Below are positions 35,848 through 43,421 of a DNA stretch of 64,000 nt, in pieces. The notes under the pieces are model-generated. The model was not told where the DNA came from. It saw only the letters and a list, made by a program, of their open reading frames with translations, and ran no database searches. The position numbers were made by a program, and so were the translations under genes. The stretch is from an uncultured Caulobacteraceae bacterium (GTDB lineage: Bacteria; Pseudomonadota; Alphaproteobacteria; Caulobacterales; Caulobacteraceae). Within the stretch, counting starts at the first letter, position 1, and the number at the start of each line of letters is the position of its first letter. The DNA is taken from assembly GCA_903872075.1 (NCBI GenBank), contig CAIQJF010000018.1, forward strand, positions 42,630 to 106,629, given 5' to 3'.

Positions 35848-37143
35848 TCAGGCCGCCGCCGCCAGGGCCTGGTCCAGGTCCGCGAGGATGTCGTCGATGT
35901 GTTCGAGGCCGACGGAGAGGCGCACATAGCCTTCGGAGACGCCCGTCGCCAGCCGCTCCTCTGGCGAGAGCTGGGAATGGGTGGTGGAGGCCGGATGGAT
36001 CGCCAGGCTGCGGGCATCGCCGATATTGGCCACGTGATAGAGCAGCTTGAGGCTGTCGATGAACTTGCGCCCGGCCTCGCGCCCTCCGGCCAGTTCGAAG
36101 CCGACCAGGCCGCCGTAGCCGCCGGACAGATAGGCGTCGGCGCGCCGCCGCAGTTCGCCGGACTGTTGCGAGGGATGGATGACCGTGGTGACCTCCGGCC
36201 GCGTCGTGAGCCAGTCGGCCACGGCCTGGGCGTTGCGGCTGTGCTCGTAAATGCGCAGCGGCAGGGTCTCGACGCCCTGCAGGATCTGGAAGGCGTTGAA
36301 GGGCGAGAGCGCCCCGCCGAGATCGCGCAGCAGGATCACCCGGGCGCGGATCGCGTAGGCGATGGGCCCCAGCGGTTTAACCGCCTGGGTCCAGACCGCG
36401 CCGTGATAGCTGGGATCGGGGGTGTTGAGCAGCGGCTGGCGTTCCGGGAAGCCTTCCCAGTCGAAACTGCCGCCGTCGATGATGATGCCGCCGATCGAGG
36501 TGCCGTGGCCGCCGATGTACTTGGTGGTGGAATAGACCACGATCGCCGCCCCGTGATCGAGTGGGCGGCAGAGCAGCGGCGCGGCGGTGTTGTCCATGAT
36601 CAGGGGGATGCCGAGCGGCCGACCGATGGCGGCCACCTCGGCGATCGGGAACACCGCCAGTTTCGGATTGGGCAGGGTCTCGGCGTAGTAGGCGCGGGTG
36701 CGATCGTCGGTGGCGCGAGCGAAGGCCTGAGGATCGGCCGGGTCCACGAACCGGACCTCGATCCCCATGTCCTTCAGGGTGTTGGCGAAGAGATTCCAGG
36801 TGCCGCCGTAAAGGTCGGTGGAACTGACGATATTGTCGCCCGCCCGGGCGAGGTTCTGGATGGAATAGGCCGAGGCCGTCTGGCCCGACGAGGTGGCCAC
36901 CGCCGCGACGCCGCCGTCGAGCGCCGCCAGACGCTTCTCCAGGATGTCCGTCGTGGGGTTCATCAGGCGCGTATAGATGTTGCCCATCTCCGACAGGCCG
37001 AAGAGCGCCGAGGCGTGCTCGGTGTCGCGGAACTGGTAGGACGTCGTCTGGTAGATCGGCGGGGCGACTGCGCCCGTCGACGGGTCGGCCCGCCAGCCGG
37101 CGTGTAGGGCCAGGGTCTTGGCGTGGAGGGGGCGGTCGGTCAT
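35848..37143 (-). CDS. metY: O-acetylhomoserine sulfhydrylase (MetY)
   Basis: A 431-aa PLP enzyme of the Cys/Met-metabolism family that makes homocysteine from O-acetyl-L-homoserine and sulfide, feeding methionine synthesis. PLP-binding lysine is K208 in YSTTKYIGGHGTSIGG; MNPTTDILEKRLAALDGG and SSGQTASAYSI are also typical, and the length is in the family range (~430 aa). The upstream leader can form an H-type pseudoknot that abuts the ribosome binding site GAAGGAAG, suggesting translational control, possibly by S-adenosylmethionine. Confidence 0.9.
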   Translation of the reverse strand: MTDRPLHAKTLALHAGWRADPSTGAVAPPIYQTTSYQFRDTEHASALFGLSEMGNIYTRLMNPTTDILEKRLAALDGGVAAVATSSGQTASAYSIQNLARAGDNIVSSTDLYGGTWNLFANTLKDMGIEVRFVDPADPQAFARATDDRTRAYYAETLPNPKLAVFPIAEVAAIGRPLGIPLIMDNTAAPLLCRPLDHGAAIVVYSTTKYIGGHGTSIGGIIIDGGSFDWEGFPERQPLLNTPDPSYHGAVWTQAVKPLGPIAYAIRARVILLRDLGGALSPFNAFQILQGVETLPLRIYEHSRNAQAVADWLTTRPEVTTVIHPSQQSGELRRRADAYLSGGYGGLVGFELAGGREAGRKFIDSLKLLYHVANIGDARSLAIHPASTTHSQLSPEERLATGVSEGYVRLSVGLEHIDDILADLDQALAAAA

Positions 37144-37156
37144 GGGCGGCTTCCTT

Positions 37157-37216
37157 CGGTCTTGCGCCGTGTTGAGCCGGTGGCGACCGCCGCGCCTTGC
37201 GCGCGATCAAACCGGC
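37157..37216 (-). promoter_or_regulatory. Candidate pseudoknot riboswitch in the metY leader
   Basis: On the minus-strand RNA, GCCGGT (37216-37211) pairs with ACCGGC (37181-37176), and CGGTC in the loop (37189-37185) pairs with GACCG (37161-37157) beyond the first stem. The order gives an H-type pseudoknot with a small CGCGC/GCGCG hairpin in the first loop. The second stem touches the ribosome binding site at 37157-37150. SAM-II riboswitches have this topology and often control methionine genes in alphaproteobacteria, but the conserved SAM-II bases are not matched well. Confidence 0.35.
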
Positions 37217-37297
37217 GGCTGCGACCCTAGCGCCTGGACGGGCGGGCCGCGAACTTAGATTTTCTCAAGCCGGGTTCGCTGTGGCTGGGGCCGCTCG

Positions 37298-38155
37298 CTA
37301 GCCGAACACCACGGTGCGTCCGCTGTTCATCACCACGCGACGCTCCACGTGCCAGGTGACCGCACGGCCGAGCACCCGGCATTCAATGTCCTGGCCCATG
37401 ACCACCATCTCCTCGGGCGTGTGCTTATGGCTGACCCGGGCGACGTCCTGTTCGATGATCGGTCCTTCGTCGAGGTCGGTGGTCACATAGTGGGCGGTGG
37501 CGCCGATGATCTTCACGCCGCGGGCATGGGCCTGATGGTAGGGCTTCGCCCCCTTGAAGCTGGGCAGGAAGGAGTGGTGGATGTTGATGCACCGCCCTGA
37601 CAGCCGCGCGCACATCTCCGGCGAAAGAATCTGCATGTACCGGGCCAGGACCACCAGATCGACCGCGTGGGCATCGACGAGGTTCAGGATCTTCGCCTCT
37701 TGCTCGGCCTTGGCGCCCTTGGCGATCGGCAGGTGGTGGTAGGGCAGGCCGTTCCACTCGACGAAGGAGCGCATATCGTCGTGGTTGGAGACGACGGCGA
37801 CGATCTCCACGGGCAGCAGACCGGCGCGCCAACGGTGCAGCAGGTCGTAGAGGCAATGGCCGAACTTCGAGACGGCGATCAGCACCTTGGGCTTCACCGC
37901 CGCGTCGTGAAACGAAAAGGTCATGGCGAAGCGGGCCGCGATCGGCGCGAAGCCGGCCTCCAGAGTCGCCAGGTCGGGCATGCCGTCGCCGTCGCGCCGG
38001 AACACGACGCGCATGAAGAACTCATCATGCAGGCTGTCGTTGAAATGGTTGGACTCGACGATCGAGGCCTCATGGTCGGCGAGATAGCCGGCTACAGCCG
38101 CCACGACGCCGCGGCGGTCAGGGCATTGGACCAGAAGGATATAGGGCTGGGGCAA
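37298..38155 (-). CDS. purU: Formyltetrahydrofolate deformylase (PurU), TTG start
   Basis: Hydrolyses 10-formyl-THF to formate and THF, balancing one-carbon pools and supplying formate. The N-terminal ACT domain starts at PQPYILLVQCPDRRGVVAAV; the C-terminal formyltransferase-like domain has SNHDDMRSFVEW, CINIHHSFLPSF (Asn and His of the active site) and the Asp in DLDEGPIIEQD. No ATG is near the ACT start; two adjacent TTG codons (38158 and 38155) are. The second has GGAG 7 bases before it and gives 285 aa, against 280 in E. coli. It is on the same strand as metY, about 150 bases upstream, and is not clearly co-transcribed. Confidence 0.92.
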   Translation of the reverse strand: MPQPYILLVQCPDRRGVVAAVAGYLADHEASIVESNHFNDSLHDEFFMRVVFRRDGDGMPDLATLEAGFAPIAARFAMTFSFHDAAVKPKVLIAVSKFGHCLYDLLHRWRAGLLPVEIVAVVSNHDDMRSFVEWNGLPYHHLPIAKGAKAEQEAKILNLVDAHAVDLVVLARYMQILSPEMCARLSGRCINIHHSFLPSFKGAKPYHQAHARGVKIIGATAHYVTTDLDEGPIIEQDVARVSHKHTPEEMVVMGQDIECRVLGRAVTWHVERRVVMNSGRTVVFG

Positions 38156-38238
38156 CAATTCGCTCCGCGTCTGCAGGGACGGGGCGAAAACCACAGGCCC
38201 GGCCGGCGGGCAAGCACCGAAAGCCGAAGGCGGGTCGC

Positions 38239-38658
38239 CTAGGCCGCAACCGCTTCCTGGGTTTCGATGCGCACGCCTGCGGTCAACATCCGGTGCACAG
38301 GACACATGTCGGCGATCTGCATCAGGCGCTGACGCTGTTCGCCGTCGAGGGCGCCGCCAAGCGTGATCGTGCGGGTGAAGCGATCAGGCGGCGTTTCGCC
38401 AAAGGCCCGCTCGTGGGTCACCTCTACGTGCATAGCGCCAACCGGCCAGCCTTTGCGTTTGGCGTAGACCCTGAGCGTCATCGCCGTGCAGGCGGCCAGG
38501 CCTGCGGCGACGAGGTCGTGCGGCGAGGGACCGAGATCCAACCCGCCCGCCTCGACCGGCTCGTCGGCCACCAGCCGCAGCGGGCCAGCGCCGACGAGAA
38601 TCTGCAGGCCGCCGTGGCCGCTGTCGTCGGCGGTGGCGGGGCGATTGGATCGGGTCAT
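38239..38658 (-). CDS. OsmC-family protein
   Basis: A 139-aa OsmC/Ohr-fold protein, with the two conserved cysteines in AACTAMTLRVYAKRKG and IADMCPVHRML (the latter being the CP-x-x-x-x-L type of YhfA-like OsmC members). Family members reduce organic peroxides or bind thiol ligands. The ATG at 38658 is selected because GGAGGTG lies 6 bases upstream. It may be the first gene of a purU transcript (84 bases between them). Confidence 0.88.
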   Translation of the reverse strand: MTRSNRPATADDSGHGGLQILVGAGPLRLVADEPVEAGGLDLGPSPHDLVAAGLAACTAMTLRVYAKRKGWPVGAMHVEVTHERAFGETPPDRFTRTITLGGALDGEQRQRLMQIADMCPVHRMLTAGVRIETQEAVAA

Positions 38659-38824
38659 GACGACACCTCCGAGAGGGCTGGATGCAGACCTATGTGGGGA
38701 CTCGCCGCGCCTTACCAAGATTTCACCTTATCGGCCGCATCCATAGGGCCGTGTCGCGACCTCTGTATTCATGAAAGGGGCGGCATGACGTCGCCCAGCG
38801 ACAGGCATTTTCGAGGAGACGGAC

Positions 38825-39244
38825 ATGGAACATGTGACGGGAATGGTGATGGGGATCGTGTTTTGGACCTTCGTGGCGGCCGTGGTGCTGGTGCCGGTCT
38901 ACCTGAAATATCAGGACCGGCAGCGCATGCATGAGACACTGCGGATCGCGTTCGAGAAGGGTCAGCCGGTGCCGCCGGAACTGATTACCGCCCTGCAGAG
39001 CAATATCGCGCCGCGGCAGCCCTCCACGCCGGAGAGCGATCTGCGCAGAGCCGTCGTGCTCATCGCCGTGGGCCTGGGTCTGGTCGGGCTCGGCTACGGG
39101 CTGTGGTATGGACTGATGAGTGTCAGCGAGACGGCGGCCTATATCTCCGGCGGATCTGTCGCCGGGGCCGGCGCCATTCCCGGTCTGATCGGTGTGGCTC
39201 ACCTGGTGCTGTGGGCGGGCCGTCGCGAGAAGGGCAAGTCCTGA
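38825..39244 (+). CDS. DUF6249 membrane protein
   Basis: A 139-aa protein with an N-terminal membrane helix (~residues 6-26), a polar linker (KYQDRQRMHETLRIAFEKGQPVPPEL) and two C-terminal helices. This helix-linker-two-helix plan, with the linker ending PPEL, is that of DUF6249 proteins that often sit directly before ECF sigma-factor genes. A GAGGAGAC site precedes the ATG. The sigma-factor gene starts 30 bases after its stop, so the two are probably one operon. Confidence 0.75.
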   Translation: MEHVTGMVMGIVFWTFVAAVVLVPVYLKYQDRQRMHETLRIAFEKGQPVPPELITALQSNIAPRQPSTPESDLRRAVVLIAVGLGLVGLGYGLWYGLMSVSETAAYISGGSVAGAGAIPGLIGVAHLVLWAGRREKGKS

Positions 39245-39274
39245 TCGCAGAAGAGGCCTGAGGGGGTCCTCAAG

Positions 39275-39859
39275 ATGTCGCCAGCCCAAAGCGCGCGGGC
39301 CTCGGCCCACGACCTGGACCTCGTGGCGCAAGCCGTCACGGGGAGCCGGGAGGCCTTCGGCGAACTCGTGCGACGGCACGGGTCCGCCGTGCGCGGCCTC
39401 CTGCGCCGGATGGGGGCGGATCCGGCCCTGGCCGACGATCTGGCCCAGGACGCCTTCCTGGCCGCCTTCGAACAGATCGCCGACTTCCGCGGCGAGGGCA
39501 CATTCCAGGCCTGGGTGAAGCGGATCGCCGCCCGCCTCTATGTGAAGCGCTGGCGGCGGGATGTGCGGCTGGATGTCGTGGCTGAAACCCCGGAGGCGGA
39601 GCAGGACCCCGCCGAAGGTCAGACCGGCGCCGCCGCGCGGATCGATCTGGACGAGGCCCTCAAAACACTCTCCCCGGTAGAGCGGGTCTGTGTCTCGCTC
39701 TGCTACGGGGGCGGCCTCTCCCACGCCGAAGCCGCCCAAGCCTTGAATGCGCCCCTTGGAACGGTCAAATCCCATGTCAAACGTGGTTTGGATAAACTCC
39801 GGGCGCGGATGGCGCCTGGGGTCACCCCAGAAACTCGGGAGTCCGCCGCTCATGGCTGA
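39275..39859 (+). CDS. ECF-type RNA polymerase sigma factor
   Basis: A 194-aa sigma-70-family group 4 factor. Region 2 spans ~residues 15-90, with FGELVRRHGSAVRGLLRRM, DLAQDAFLAAFEQ and FQAWVKRIAARLYVKRWRR. Region 4 spans ~125-180 and includes LSPVERVCVSLCYGGGLSHAEAA and the helix-turn-helix APLGTVKSHVKRGLDKL. It would redirect RNA polymerase in response to an envelope or other signal. Its stop overlaps the start of the next gene (ATGGCTGA at 39852-39859), which is probably its regulator. Confidence 0.9.
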   Translation: MSPAQSARASAHDLDLVAQAVTGSREAFGELVRRHGSAVRGLLRRMGADPALADDLAQDAFLAAFEQIADFRGEGTFQAWVKRIAARLYVKRWRRDVRLDVVAETPEAEQDPAEGQTGAAARIDLDEALKTLSPVERVCVSLCYGGGLSHAEAAQALNAPLGTVKSHVKRGLDKLRARMAPGVTPETRESAAHG

Positions 39860-40244
39860 CAGAACCTTCGAAATGGAACTCGACCGGCAGTTCGGCGACC
39901 ATCCGATCCTGCCGGACGCGGAACTGTTCGCGCAGCGCTTCGCCGAGCGCCTCGATCGCGGTTGGACGTTCCGGCGCCTGTTGATCGGCGGCCTGGGTCT
40001 GGCGGGCGGCCTGATCGGCGCCGGCCAGGTGCTGGGCTCGGGGCTGCTGTCCCGCTTGCATACGATCTCCGCCCAGTCCGACGCCCTCATGAAGGCCGGC
40101 GCGGCGCAATTGCCTGTGGCGCGCAGCGTCACCGCCCTGCTGGCGGACGGCTCGCCTCTGGACGGCCAGGTTCTGTGGATGTCCGCGGGGCTCGCGGCGC
40201 TGGCGATCGGTCTCTTCGTCAGCCGTGCGATCCGCGAAATCTAG
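39852..40244 (+). CDS. Small membrane protein coupled to the ECF sigma gene, possible anti-sigma
   Basis: A 130-aa protein with a ~35-residue cytoplasmic-type N-terminus (FEMELDRQFGDHPILPDAEL), then two hydrophobic segments (~41-65 and ~105-125). The overlap with the sigma-factor gene and this two-part layout fit an anti-sigma factor, but no zinc-binding anti-sigma motif (H-x-x-x-C-x-x-C) is present. The call rests on context. The following 132 bases up to the BNR gene show no clear gene. Confidence 0.55.
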   Translation: MADRTFEMELDRQFGDHPILPDAELFAQRFAERLDRGWTFRRLLIGGLGLAGGLIGAGQVLGSGLLSRLHTISAQSDALMKAGAAQLPVARSVTALLADGSPLDGQVLWMSAGLAALAIGLFVSRAIREI

Positions 40245-40376
40245 GCAAAGCGCCGCTTGGGCGCCTTGCCTCGCGCGGAGCATTTCGGGACGCGACGCCG
40301 TGGCCCTATAGTCGTTAATCGGCGGCGCCTGGACGAGATTCGACCCTAGCCGCCCGCATGGCGGGGAGCCTGGACG

Positions 40377-43300
40377 ATGATGCGCTTCGGTTCGATACTG
40401 GGAGCTATCCTGGCGGTTGGCGCGGCGACGCCCTCCCTGGCGGCGACGGTTGATCCGGCCGCCTACGGCGCGCTGCACTGGCGATCGATCGGTCCTTTCC
40501 GGGGCGGACGCGTGCTGGCTGTCACTGGCGCGCCAGACGATCGTCTGCATTTCCTGTTCGGGTCGGTGAACGGCGGGGTCTGGGAAACCCGCGACGCCGG
40601 CCGGACCTGGTCGCCGATCTCCGACAGTCTGCCGGTGGGCTCGATCGGCGCTCTGGCCGTGGCCCCCTCGGCGCCGAGGGTGCTCTACGTTGGCACCGGC
40701 GAGGCGGATATGCGCTCGGACATCGCCCAGGGTCTTGGGATGTTCAAATCCACAGATGGCGGGCGAACCTGGGCGCAGATCGGCCTCACTGACAGCCAGC
40801 AGATCGCCAAGATCCTGGTGGATCCCGCCAATCCGGATGTCGTGCTGGTCGCGGCGCTCGGCCATCCCTATGGGCCCAATGAGCAGCGCGGCGTGTTCCG
40901 CTCCACCGACGGCGGCAAGGTGTGGACCCGCACCCTGTTCCGCGACGAGGACACCGGCGCGATCGACCTGACTTTCAAGCCGGGCGATCCGAAGACGGTC
41001 TATGCGGCCCTGTGGCAGACGCGCCGTCCGCCCTGGAACGTCTACCCGCCGTCCAGCGGCCCGGGCGGGGGCGTCTTCAAGTCCCTCGACGGAGGGCAGA
41101 ACTGGACGCAACTCACCGGCCACGGCCTGCCGGCGAACGCCGGCCGGATCGGCCTCGCCACGGCGCAAAGCGCGCCGAACCGCCTGTATGCGCTCGTCGA
41201 TTCCAAAACGGACGGGGGTTTGTACCGCTCCGATGACGCCGGGGCGACGTGGACCAAGACCAGCGCCGATCCGCGCATCTGGGCGCGGGGATGGTATTTC
41301 GGCGAGTTGACCGTCAACCCGAAGAACCCCGATCAGCTCTGGGTGCTGGACACCATCGTTCTGCGATCGGACGACGGCGGCAAGACCTTCCTGCCGGTGA
41401 AGGGCGATCCCTCCGGCGATGACTTCCACCAGTTGTGGATCGATCCCATCGATCCGAACCGGCGAATTCTCGGCGTCGATCAGGGCGCGCTGGTCACCCT
41501 CAACGGTGGCGCCACCTGGAGTTCCTGGTTCAACCAGCCTACCGGCCAGTTCTATCATGTGGCCACCGACAACCGCTTTCCCTACCGGGTCTACGGCGCC
41601 CAGCAGGATTCCGGCGCCGCCGACGTTCCGAGCCGGACTGGCGCCTGGGACGGCATCGACATGACCGAGTTCCATGAACTCACGCCGGGCGGCGAAAGCG
41701 ACAACATCGCCCCCGACCCCAATGATGCCGATACGATCTATGGCAGCCGGGTTGAGAAGCTCGATCTGCGCTCCGGTCAGGTGCGCGACGTGGATCCGAC
41801 CCTGGCGTTCCCGGATCACTACCGCGTGACATGGACCCTGCCGCTTGTGTTCGGAAAGGACGGCAAGTCCTTGTATTTCAGCAACCAACGGGTCTTCCGC
41901 ACGCGTGACGGCGGAGATCACTGGACCCCGATCAGCGGCGATCTTACCCGCCCAGACCCTGGTGTGCCGGCCACGCTGGACGCGCCGACCGCGGCCGATG
42001 TGGAGGAGATCGGCAAGCGCCGAGGTGTCGTCTACAGCATCGGCCCGTCACCGCTCTCCGACGACGACCTCTGGGTCGGCACCGACGACGGGCTCGCCTG
42101 GCGGACCCGGGATGGCGGCAAGACCTGGACCGATGTCACCCCGGCCGGCCTCACGGCCTGGTCCAAGGTCGCTGGCGTCGAGCCCTCGCCATTCGATCCG
42201 CAGACCGCCTACCTGGCGATCGACCGCCACCGGCTTGATGACTTCGCGCCCTACATCTGGAAAACAATCGACGGCGGGAAACACTGGACGTCGATCGTCG
42301 CCGGACTATCGGAGGGTGGAACCCTCAACACGGTCAATGTCGTGCGGGAAGATCCTCGCCAACCAGGACTGCTCTACGCGGGAACGGAGCGGGGCGTCTT
42401 CGTGTCCTTCGACGACGGCGGACACTGGGCGCCGCTGCAGAGCGGCCTGCCGGTGACCTCGGTGCGGGACATCACCGTGCATGGCGATGATCTGGTCATT
42501 GCCACCCACGGCCGCAGTTTCTGGATTCTCGACGATATCGCGCCGCTGCGGCAACTGGCGGCGGACGGGAAGTGGGGCCCGCGCCTCTTTCAGCCGGCGG
42601 TGGCGGTCAGGGTTCGCCCCTCGTCCTTCACCGGCACGCCGAAGCCCAAAGACGAGCCGATGGCGCTCAATCCGCCGTTCGGCGCCTATATCGACTATGT
42701 GCTGGCGGCCGACGCCAAGGGGCCGGTGACGATCACGATCCGCGACCATGCCGGCGCCGTGGTGCGGACCTTGAGCAGCGCCGATCCTAATCCCGCTCCG
42801 GATCTGTCGAAAATCGGCACGGCGCCGGAATGGCTGCCCAACCACGAGCCACCGCCGGCGACCGCCGGAGCGCATCGGGCGATCTGGGACCTGAAATACG
42901 CGCTGCCGCCAGGTGTTGAAGCGGATTTCGGCCTGGACGGGGTGTGGGCGCCGCCGGGCACCTACGGCGTGACGTTGACGGTAGACGGCCAATCGTTCAG
43001 CCAACCGCTGGCGATCGATCCCGATCCGCGCGTGAAGGCGGCGCCGGACGCCTATCGCGCGGCGTTCGCCTTGGCCCGGTCCATCGAGGCGGATCGCGCG
43101 CGGGCGGCGAGGGCGCTCACCGAGATCGCCGCGGCCCGGAAGGGGCTTGTCGACGCCAAGGCCGCCGCGCTCGACGCCAGGGCCGCCGCCCTGGTTGCGC
43201 CAGACGCCAAGGACGGACTGCCGGCGTTGCAGGCGCGGTTGGCCAAGCTTCAGGATGCCGTGGACGGGGCGGATGGCGCGCCCAGCGCCGACGCCAAAAC

Positions 43301-43388
43301 CGGCTATGCCGCGGCGGCGCAGGCGCTGCAGGCCGATCTAGACGCCTGGACAGTGTTGAAAGCCGAAGTCGCCGCACCGCATGCCTGA
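40377..43388 (+). CDS. Secreted BNR/sortilin-type beta-propeller protein
   Basis: A 1003-aa exported protein with a signal peptide (~residues 1-22). About ten Asp-box (BNR) repeats of the form S-x-D-x-G-x-x-W follow between ~60 and ~690, for example STDGGRTWAQIG, SLDGGQNWTQL, SDDGGKTFLP and TRDGGKTWTDVT, as in VPS10/sortilin and exo-sialidase propellers. The region from ~720 to ~890 is Ig-like, and the end is an alanine-rich helix. Family annotation is often 'glycosyl hydrolase', but no catalytic sialidase residues can be confirmed here. The gene stands directly before a larger paralogue. Confidence 0.85.
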   Translation: MMRFGSILGAILAVGAATPSLAATVDPAAYGALHWRSIGPFRGGRVLAVTGAPDDRLHFLFGSVNGGVWETRDAGRTWSPISDSLPVGSIGALAVAPSAPRVLYVGTGEADMRSDIAQGLGMFKSTDGGRTWAQIGLTDSQQIAKILVDPANPDVVLVAALGHPYGPNEQRGVFRSTDGGKVWTRTLFRDEDTGAIDLTFKPGDPKTVYAALWQTRRPPWNVYPPSSGPGGGVFKSLDGGQNWTQLTGHGLPANAGRIGLATAQSAPNRLYALVDSKTDGGLYRSDDAGATWTKTSADPRIWARGWYFGELTVNPKNPDQLWVLDTIVLRSDDGGKTFLPVKGDPSGDDFHQLWIDPIDPNRRILGVDQGALVTLNGGATWSSWFNQPTGQFYHVATDNRFPYRVYGAQQDSGAADVPSRTGAWDGIDMTEFHELTPGGESDNIAPDPNDADTIYGSRVEKLDLRSGQVRDVDPTLAFPDHYRVTWTLPLVFGKDGKSLYFSNQRVFRTRDGGDHWTPISGDLTRPDPGVPATLDAPTAADVEEIGKRRGVVYSIGPSPLSDDDLWVGTDDGLAWRTRDGGKTWTDVTPAGLTAWSKVAGVEPSPFDPQTAYLAIDRHRLDDFAPYIWKTIDGGKHWTSIVAGLSEGGTLNTVNVVREDPRQPGLLYAGTERGVFVSFDDGGHWAPLQSGLPVTSVRDITVHGDDLVIATHGRSFWILDDIAPLRQLAADGKWGPRLFQPAVAVRVRPSSFTGTPKPKDEPMALNPPFGAYIDYVLAADAKGPVTITIRDHAGAVVRTLSSADPNPAPDLSKIGTAPEWLPNHEPPPATAGAHRAIWDLKYALPPGVEADFGLDGVWAPPGTYGVTLTVDGQSFSQPLAIDPDPRVKAAPDAYRAAFALARSIEADRARAARALTEIAAARKGLVDAKAAALDARAAALVAPDAKDGLPALQARLAKLQDAVDGADGAPSADAKTGYAAAAQALQADLDAWTVLKAEVAAPHA

Positions 43389-43421
43389 CAATTAAGCATA
43401 TTAATCCAAAGGTTTGAGTTC

